NCBI GenBank assembly: GCA_018296165.2
Contig: JACKQL020000090.1
Location: 124,001-188,000, forward strand
Direction of reading: 5' to 3'
Length of the DNA: 64,000 bases
DNA from: Termitomyces sp. T153
Taxonomy: Eukaryota; Basidiomycota; Agaricomycetes; Agaricales; Lyophyllaceae
Shown here: piece by piece, positions 56,924 through 64,000 of the stretch
Position numbering within the stretch: position 1 is the stretch's first letter
Layout of the letters: the number at the start of each line of letters is the position of its first letter
The notes under the pieces: generated by a model
Seen by the model: only the letters and a program-made list of their open reading frames with translations
Databases searched by the model: none
Told to the model about the DNA's origin: nothing
Program-made: the position numbers and the translations under genes

Positions 56924-58264
56924 TTATAGACCATAGGTCCTATTGGAAATATACTGGGGGTCGGGAGAGGACGTTTGAAGAACTGGGAATAGAGATTCTC
57001 GATTTTCTGGGGTGGCATATGCACCTACACTATCATTCGACAAGTTCCCAGCATAAGACCCTGTCGAGTTAGCGAGAGGTGATCCTTGTGGTGAAGTTTC
57101 GGTAATAGTGGATAGAGTAGTTGGTTGGTATCGACTAGGTGAACGCATATAACGTTGTGCTATTTGGGCAGTTGTACCTTGCCACCCATCGTCTTTGGGC
57201 TGGTCAGTGGTCGGAGGCGTACTTGCGTATGAGTGGGCATACGCTGTAGCCATCGCAGGAGACATCGCACCAGGAATGACGCTTGATCCCGGTCCTCCTC
57301 CCCAGCTATTGTTATATGATTGGTTAACATCGGTATAAACATAGTCGCCACCATTGATTTCCCGTCCTGGTGCACTGGACATCATAGGTGCTACTGGAGG
57401 GGAGCCAGGATAAGGAGTCCCTGGTACTGTCCATGCCTCCGATACTGGTCTTCTCTTTCGTCGGATGCAGAACCATATTCCGAGTAGAATGAGCAACAGT
57501 GCTAGTACACCTAATACGGTACCTAGCGCAATGGGAAGAACATGTATTGATGCACTCTTCGATGCGTCCACCGAAGTTGACGTCGAGGCTGCAGCTGCAG
57601 AGGTAGCTGAACTCGAGCTGGAATTGGGGACTACTTGCGTGCTGCCTGGAGTAGATGTAGTAGAACTTGCAGAGGCAGAAGTCGTTATATCGCTTGAGTC
57701 AAGGGCAGTATAACTGCAGGAGACAGATCAGTATGATTCCGCGAGGTTCGCCACGTGTTGCTACCCACACTAAAGCGTCAACGATAGCATATGGTTGCCC
57801 AGCACCGACTGAGATGACCAAGGTGTGCTGCGTATTTGAAAGCTCGCCTGAGCCCCAGATAACCTGAGATTGCACAGTCTCGGGACCTTGTCCGACATTT
57901 GGTCGACTGTGATCAACAAGATCAAGAAGGATCACTGGTCCAGAATCGAGCGATACAGCAGTATTGACCCTGTAGGGCCAAAGTGGGGACATGTAATAAA
58001 CAGCAACGCCTGAAGGCAGAAATGAGTGGGAACGTAAAATAAATTGATAGAGTTCTGACCAGTAAACTTGAAGGTCGCTGTAGCCGCGGGGTCTTGGGTG
58101 AGCATGTGAGCGCTTCCTATATCTAAGGAGCTATTGGCCGATAAAGTCCAACTTGATCTAGGATTGTAGACGATAGCGGGATTTTGGTCGTCCACAGTAA
58201 CATTATGACGACATAGAACGCAAGGGATTGCGGCAAAGAGGACTGCGTGAATGCGCATATGCAA
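56924..58264 (-). CDS. Signal-anchored single-pass membrane protein, unknown function
   Basis: Begins with a signal peptide (MRIHAVLFAAIPCVLC). An ectodomain of about 170 residues follows: VDDQNPAIVYNPRSSWTLSA, ATFKFTG|VAVYYMSPLWPYRVNTAVSLD, HTLVISVGAGQPYAIVDALVY. It is the beta-sandwich-like extracellular module common in Agaricomycete membrane proteins. A Ser/Thr-rich stalk (likely O-glycosylated) leads to a membrane helix (VLPIALGTVLGVLALLLILLGIWFC), a basic stop-transfer (IRRKRR) and a 150-residue Pro/Ser/Gly-rich cytosolic tail. Three exons with junctions near 58060/58010 and 57770/57714. Topology suggests a surface sensor; no family function is known to me. Confidence 0.82.
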
Positions 58265-58563
58265 GGCAGAGAGCGAAGCTTGCTGCAGCCGTGCTGTGGA
58301 CCTTCATCGTGGACGTCAGGTTCATCATAACCCCTTCCATTTACGTAAGTCCTAATAAAAGAACATTGCCCATATTTCCCGGAAATGCCGGACTGAGTCT
58401 TTTCGAAGAACAATCCATGGTAGGACGAACTATTGATGTCCTTGGTCCAAACTACTGGTGGCGCGTGCAGAAGATGGCGAAGCGCCGCGGCGGTGAATAG
58501 AAAGCAGACGTAAAATCTCAAAGAGTAATCGATTGTGTCATCTATATACGAGAAGTAGCTTGA
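58265..58563. other. Spacer between two minus-strand genes
   Basis: About 300 bp holding the promoter of the membrane-protein gene and the 3' UTR of the Rrn6-like gene. Confidence 0.55.
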
Positions 58564-61500
58564 CTAGAAGCCTCCCACACGCTTTTTCATCACCTTAGGC
58601 ACAGTTGGACGCCCACCATGTACCCCAGGCAAAACCTGTGTGCTCATCATATACTCCTGTGAAGACTGCGTCTGAAGCTGACTTGACAGTGCATTCTGAC
58701 TACCAAATCCATAAGCGCGTGACGGCAGCCCTCCAAGATCAGGCTGCGACTGAGCTACGATCCTCCGGCCAAGCTCTGGTGGTCGCGGTGGAACAGCAGA
58801 CGCAGCTAGAATTGTAGGTGGACGCTGCAATTGCATGCCAAGTGGTATTTCCACCGCCTGTATAGGGTTTGTTCTTTGAGTTGTCTGTGGCGTAGAAGCG
58901 CGTCTATCATAATAGTCGACAAATACATATTCCTCAGGATCCGTGCCGATTTGCCAATCCTTCAGCAGAGAGCGAACGCCCATTGAAGCTTCAGACTCGT
59001 CCGTCTCTTCTCTTCCATAACGGCTAATGGCTTTTGGTTGAAGATACCCAAAGTCCACCGCAGGAGGTTCACTCGCTAAAGACAGAGTTTTGGTCAGATC
59101 TTCTAGAGCCGGACCCTCGTTGGAGGCACGCGAGAACGGCTGTGAGGAGAATATATCCGCCGACAGAGCAAGATCCAGAGTCAGCTGTTCGCGTGCTTCT
59201 TTCTCGTATCTCAATGACTGGACAGAACGATCGGGATTTTCAGCAAGATCGTATCGCTTAAAAGCCTCTGCGCCACTGCGCGCGTCATCCGGAAACGTAG
59301 GGTCAAGCCGCTGAAGGGTAGCAGTGAGATTTTGGTGCCATGACGAGCCTTTTACGAGAACATTTGGAGAAAGACGGCCTTGCTTTAATGCGCGATATCC
59401 CCTCGTAGAGTTAATGACGCCTTCCGTCAGGAAGTCAGCCCTAGAGGTCTGCGTCGGCTCATCCCCAGCTCGCAAGACTGCGTCATATCTACAATCCAGA
59501 TGCAATAAGCAATAAACTCTAATGATGATGAAAATCAGAACTACGTTGTCAAGACATGTTCTATCGGAACATCTAGTCCTTGCCAGAATGTCGGCAAAGC
59601 TTCGAGCAAATCATAAACGGCATCGGCATTTTCATCTTCCCTTTGCTTTCGTTCCTGTTCATGAAGGCAGAAAATATCTATATCCGTTATAAAAGAGAGG
59701 TCTTGATAGATGATCATCACTGAACGTACGATCATATGCAGTAGACATGTCCGTTTCAACGAATGCCTGCTCGGCGTAGGGAGGTTCGAAAACATGCAGA
59801 GGCGTTCTCTCAAACTCTTTCACATCAGCATTCCAGGAGACTCCAAAGGTATCGGCCCCATCTTCCGACACACTCAAGTCAACTTTATACAAGCTGCCTC
59901 GCTCAGTCAATTGAATCAGACTGAAGGCATCTGTGTTCTCATGCAATGGGTGTCTGAATAATGTGCTGCCTGTGTATGAAACAGACGCGTCGTCACTTGA
60001 AAAGAAACAATAAGATGGAGCATTGATGTGAATAGGCTGGCCTTCGGTGCGAGAAACGTCGTATAGAGTGACCATTGAGTTGGAGCGAGAAGTTATCAAG
60101 GTCACCGCTGGTATACTCCGTGAGAGGGTACAGTAGTAAATTATGAGGGGACCTTACAAGATAATGATGGGCTTGTCCGCGCTTCAAGGTAACGGTCATG
60201 CTGCCGACCATGCTTATAGGCCAAGAGAGGCCTCCGGGCGAATCGGGCATCGATCCAGACAAGTTGGTTGGTATTACACAGCTTGACGATGTTGTCAGCT
60301 CCCTGATTCTCCACAGATGTTACTACACCCGTTCCGGTCAGGGAGAAAAGTTCGATAGATTCATTGGTCTAGAGTTGGTTGAGAGTTGCGCCTTGACAAG
60401 AGGGGGAAAACTCATACCCTGGTGTCAATCTGAGAAAGGGAGTGTTCAGATGCGAGGAGGTAGTTTGTACCTTCTGTACCGCGAGCTAGACGCCAAAAAG
60501 ATATTTGCTGGACTTCGCCCTTGGCTTCAGCAGCAGGATGAATAAGATCTCTAACAAAGAAAAAAAATTATTCGTACGACATACAGGAAAAAGATAGACC
60601 TACACGATCTTGTCGCCATCCGCAATACTGCACCGATAAACAGAACCAAAATCATTCACTACCAAAGAAGAAAACGGCGTTTCCGAGAGAACAACATCAA
60701 CGACCGCACGTCCGCCAGTGTCTTGATGCGAGAGGGCAGCTACTTCGGATAGGTATGGTGTAGACCTAGTAGCATCGACTCCTATAAACGAAGTTTCCCC
60801 AAATGTACGAACAGCAAGATATGCCGCTGGATCGACAATTAGAAAATCGAGAAGGAACTAAAGTGAACTGGGAACAGACTCACTTTGTGTTCCCGGAACG
60901 GTGGTAACTATCTGCTGTATGGGTGTATCAAACGTTCGTATTGGATGAGCGGAAGGTTTAAAGATGATTTCGTCACCCGAATCATGAAAGGGAGAGATGT
61001 CTAGAGCGACGATAAAATCAAACAAATTCTTCACGATACGACTGAAGTCCTACTCAGATCGGAGTTCAGTTCGCCCATGGGAAACGCCAGAAATGCTTGT
61101 TCGTGCACCACGATAGGGTGAAGTAAATTCCCCATGTAGGGATTGAACCTTTTGAAACCCTCCGTTATCTTAGCGTCCTGGGATAGTTCGTCGCGTATGA
61201 GTTCGGCCGGGACGTCGACATCAGGAAGATAGGTACGAATAAAGTTCTCCTGTGGATCTGTTAGCTCCAAAATGTCAGCTAGAGTCGTCAAGAGCTTACA
61301 CCACGTTCTGCGCTCTGAAGGATGGTTGATTTCACCGGTAGATCGGGTGGTGGACGCGTCGCGGGGAAGATGGTAGTAGTTTTACTTGGACGGAGACGAT
61401 TGACTATGGACATTGCTGTCAGGAAGAGAGCCATGTAGAAACGAATGCCGCACCTTGACTATCGTTTTTGAGAAGCGAAGTCCACTCAAACCGGCCGTCC

Positions 61501-61637
61501 CGCTCAACCAGAGTGACGACATTCGGCCCGCCAGCACCAACATCCACCTCCGGGAACCCTCTCACCGCAAATTTCTGCTTCTTCCTCCCAACACTCTCGA
61601 TTGTCCGAGCTCGTTCAGCGACTGGCCAAGAGTCCAT
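58564..61637 (-). CDS. RNA polymerase I core factor subunit, Rrn6/TAF1C-like
   Basis: Multi-exon minus-strand gene. N-terminus MDSWPVAERARTIESVGRKK, then VVTLVERDGRFEWTSLL; next exon AMSIVNRLRPSKTTTIFPA. ENFIRTYLPDVDVPAELIRDEL and FKRFNPYMGNLLHP follow. The middle (about 61000-59550) consists of beta-strand-like segments such as SMTVTLKRGQ and VTLITSRSNSMVTLYDV, fitting a WD-like propeller. The last exon has DLTKTLSLASEPPAVDFG, VRSLLKDWQIGTDPEEYVFVDYYD and a Pro/Ser-rich tail ending KKRVGGF. A basic tail ending GF and the propeller-plus-helical plan are typical of Rrn6/TAF1C, which recruits Pol I to rDNA. No single block is decisive, so the family call is moderate. Exon ends were not all fixed. 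Confidence 0.6.
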
Positions 61638-61796
61638 TCCATTTGGAGTCGTTTGTGGCGAGGAAAGGAAAGAGAGAGTTTATGCAAATTTGAAGTCCGC
61701 CCAACTTTTTCATGATTTTTCACCACAAATCTCGAGGCGAAAGTGATCGTGGGGACCGAGTTTCGAATGGTCATGTGAATCCAACAAAACTCACAC
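61638..61796. other. Junction between Rrn6-like promoter and Helitron
   Basis: 159 bp between the start of the Rrn6-like gene and the helicase stop. CpG dinucleotides, almost absent above 61865, become frequent again below about 61745, so the host/element border probably lies between 61745 and 61860. I did not find a clear CTRR end with a hairpin. Confidence 0.5.
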
Positions 61797-64000
61797 TTAC
61801 ATTTGTAAACCATTCAAGATTTCCTGATAGACAATATTTGCAGTCTTTCTTGATGTGTTTTCTGGGTCCAAGATGACTTTGATACGATTTCCTGATGTGC
61901 ACTGTGAGAGTGCAACATAAAGTTGGCCATGCGAAAAAACTCCTGATCGAAGGTCCAATCCAACATACTTGACTGATTGACCCTGAGACTTGTTGATAGT
62001 CATGGCAAAGGCCAATCGAACTGGGAATTGTCTCCTGTGCAATGGAATTGGCAAATCTTCTTCAGACACATCCATGTTGATTCTTGGAATCAAAACAATT
62101 GATCCTGCAAACTTGGCATCTCCACTGATGATTCTACATCTGAGAACTCTGGTGCTGATGTGAGTGACAATCATTCTTGTCCCATTGCAAAGTCCTTTGG
62201 TTGTATCCAGATTCCTGAGCAGCATGACAGGAACACCAATTTTCAGAGCCAATTTAGCCAAAGGCAAACTGCTGGCTCTGAGAGAGTTGAGGTATTCCAT
62301 TGGATACAATCCAAGGCCATTAGGATTCCTATCATCAGATATGACAGAGTCTGCACTCTGCAAGATTTTCTCTTCTCCTGGACATCTCTGCAGAACTTCA
62401 GAGTTGATATCCTCTACATCAGAGTTCTTGCCAGAAAGGATGGAATGGTCCAGGTAATACTGATCATCTTGATGGTGATCAATATGAGGATAAGTGGAAG
62501 AGATCAATCCAGTGACAGAATTGTCATCACAGATCATGGTTTTTGGAAGTTGTACTGTTTCTCCAGGCCCAAGGTTTTTTCCAGCACCAACATCCAATAA
62601 CCAAGCTGCATGAGCAATGTTATCAGGAGTCTGATCCAATCTCATGTTTTGAACCAAGTAGTGGACTTGAATCTGATCCCAAAGTCTTTCCCTTTTGAGT
62701 GAAGCAGCAATCATCTGCTGCCTGAGTCCTCGTTGGATAACTGGGAGAGTTTGCCTAAAATCTCCTCCAAACACCACAGTCACTCCACCAAAAGGAACAT
62801 CCTTCTCCAGGATGTCTCTGAACCCTCGATCCACAGAGTCAATGGCATTTTTGTGTTGCATTGGGACTTCATCCCAGATGACAACTTTGGTCTGGAGTAA
62901 GAGTTGAGACAACTGAGTTCCTCTTTTGATATTGGCAATGGATGTATCCAGAGCAGGAATGGGGATTTTGAACCTTGAATGTGCAGTTCTACCACTCTCC
63001 AGCAATAAGGCAGCAATCCCAGATGATGCTACACATAATGCCACATCTCCATTGGACCGGACAGCAGAAGCCAAAGTGTTGCAGACAAATGTTTTGCCAC
63101 ATCCACCTGCACTGTGGATGAATATCATCTTGCCCAAGTTGTTGTCCACAGAGTCCATAACTTCATTGAAGGCCCCCAGTTGTTCACCATTAAACCTGGC
63201 CTTGTTTTCATCCACCCTTCTCTTCAACTCTTCAACATTATAATCTGTTTCTTCTTGCAAAAGCCTATTTCCTGAAATCATTTAATCAGTATCAATGTCA
63301 ACTCTTTATACAATGTCCAACTTGCCTGGAATCACATTCCAAACTTGTTGGGGTTCTGGCATGTTTGGAAAGTCTTGAAGAGTCTTGCCAAAATTCTTCA
63401 GATTGTCATTGATTAGATGAAGGCCATAGTCATAGACATCTTCATCAGTAAAGACTCTGTCCCTGTACTGCCTGATATTCTCCAATCTGTGTTGAAGATC
63501 ATCACAAATGGAGTGCTTGAATTCATTCCATAGAGCCTCTGGAGTGGTAGGAGCACAGTGGAATAGGATAGTGCAAAAGAGCTGTCTGAGAGCTGATCCT
63601 GATTGGATTGGAGCAGCTTCAGCAAGACACTGCCTCCATTCTGCATCATCTTCTAGAAGACCAAGGGCCTTGCATGCCTCCTTGTAAGTAGGATAAGTGT
63701 GGCCATTGACTGTCCTGAGATCAGCCCATGATGTTGCATTGGTCACAACTGTCAGGAGCATCCTAAGGTAGAACCTTTCTCCCTGTTGAGGTGAAGCAAA
63801 GTACATCCTCCCAATAGCTGTTCCTCTCTGCCTCTCCTTCCAGGTCCTTTTGGAAGCTTCATAGACAAACTTGGTTGGAAAGCTCTGATAAGTGGTGTTG
63901 TTATTAGGGAATCTGGCATTGGCTTCAAACCAAGCAGTGAGTGCAGTCTTGTTTGCATTAGGCCTAGCAGCTACCATCTCCAAAGGTTCATTATCCTGAA
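61797..64000 (-). mobile_element. Helitron transposon, helicase end, truncated by window edge
   Basis: The 2.2 kb at the right end carries the C-terminal half of a Helitron RepHel protein on the minus strand; the Rep part would lie beyond 64000. The 694-residue visible part has no frameshift or internal stop, so the copy may be young. CpG is nearly absent: I count none from 63050 to 64000 and about seven in the whole 2.2 kb. It lies in the same orientation as, and immediately upstream of, the Rrn6-like gene. Confidence 0.88.
61797..64000 (-). CDS. Helitron helicase (PIF1-like), partial
   Basis: C-terminal part of a RepHel replicase/helicase for rolling-circle transposition. The upstream frame (to 63306) has RFYLRMLLTVVTNATSWADL, TVNGHTYPTYKEACKALGLL and EDVYDYGLHLINDNLK, typical of the region before the helicase. 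It joins the long frame 63281-61797 across a short intron. Helicase motifs in order: Walker A AGGCGKT, VASSGIAALLL, VIWDEVPMQHK (motif II), VFGGDFRQTLPV (III), GVPVMLLRN and AMTINKSQGQS (V), YVALSQ (VI). All are intact, so the enzyme could be active. Joining the frames gives VIPGNRLLQEE only if the intron starts GCAAGT (a GC-AG intron, about 63328-63270). The visible end NGLQM is followed by TAAGTG; a donor-like ATGTAAGT overlaps the stop, so a further exon is possible. Confidence 0.9.

Noticed and set aside
59034..59515. Plus-strand frames opposite the Rrn6-like last exon
   Set aside because: Antisense shadows of a 313-codon frame with a coherent C-terminus.
62160..63243. Plus-strand frames of up to 146 codons in the Helitron
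   Set aside because: Antisense to the helicase; long antisense frames arise from its codon use.
1..64000. CRISPR arrays, prokaryotic operons, prophage or plasmid functions
   Set aside because: The spliced, eukaryotic gene content excludes them, and no direct-repeat/spacer array is visible.

Overview
The window is nuclear DNA of a filamentous basidiomycete, most likely an Agaricomycete. Genes are dense (about one per 1.8 kb), sit on both strands, and most are cut by many short GT-AG introns of about 45-70 bp. Recognisable proteins are of fungal type: Bet3, Vma8, Gid4, NPR2, Rcl1, Rrn6-like, a JmjC protein and a YedE/YeeE transporter. Most gene models below were assembled by hand, by joining reading frames across introns and requiring the phases to fit. 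For many genes the total coding length is then an exact multiple of three and the protein length matches the family.

Layout. 0.7-6.9 kb: housekeeping block (TRAPP subunit Bet3, mitochondrial uS13, FAM50/XAP5, intron-containing tRNA-Phe, V-ATPase subunit D, ribosomal protein L26, FRG1, and a 51-residue protein). 7.4-9.1 kb: an unrecognised 457-residue protein. 9.6-10.7 kb: Ran GTPase. 11.4-21.5 kb: a more accessory stretch with a 23-exon DHA2-type MFS transporter, Gid4/Vid24, a Baeyer-Villiger-like flavin monooxygenase and a casein kinase I. 21.7-27.1 kb: one large JmjC protein with a long disordered tail. 27.4-30.7 kb: a Zip3/RNF212-like RING protein and an LEA-2-like membrane protein. 31.8-35.4 kb: YedE-family membrane protein, splicing factor Slt11/RBM22 and Met8. 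35.7-52.8 kb: tightly packed conserved genes (Rcl1, Uba3, NPR2, OGG1, an ING-type PHD protein, Hsp20, N-myristoyltransferase, Ufd1, CCT4, a mitochondrial carrier). 52.8-56.9 kb: no recognised gene, only coding-like fragments. 56.9-61.6 kb: a signal-anchored membrane protein and an Rrn6/TAF1C-like factor. 61.8-64.0 kb: a Helitron helicase running off the window end.

Architecture. Several pairs diverge from very short shared promoters (80-150 bp between start codons): uS13/FAM50, L26/FRG1, SLT11/MET8, RCL1/UBA3, NPR2/OGG1 and UFD1/CCT4. YedE and Met8, both plausibly linked to sulfur assimilation, lie about 1.5 kb apart. The only clear mobile DNA is the Helitron. It is almost free of CpG although its frames are open, and it ends abruptly next to the Rrn6-like gene.

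No bacterial-style operon, CRISPR array or defence system is present. The most unusual signals are the CpG-depleted Helitron with an apparent GC-AG intron, the stop-codon-only last exon of RPL26, the micro-exons, and the unassigned 53-56.8 kb region.
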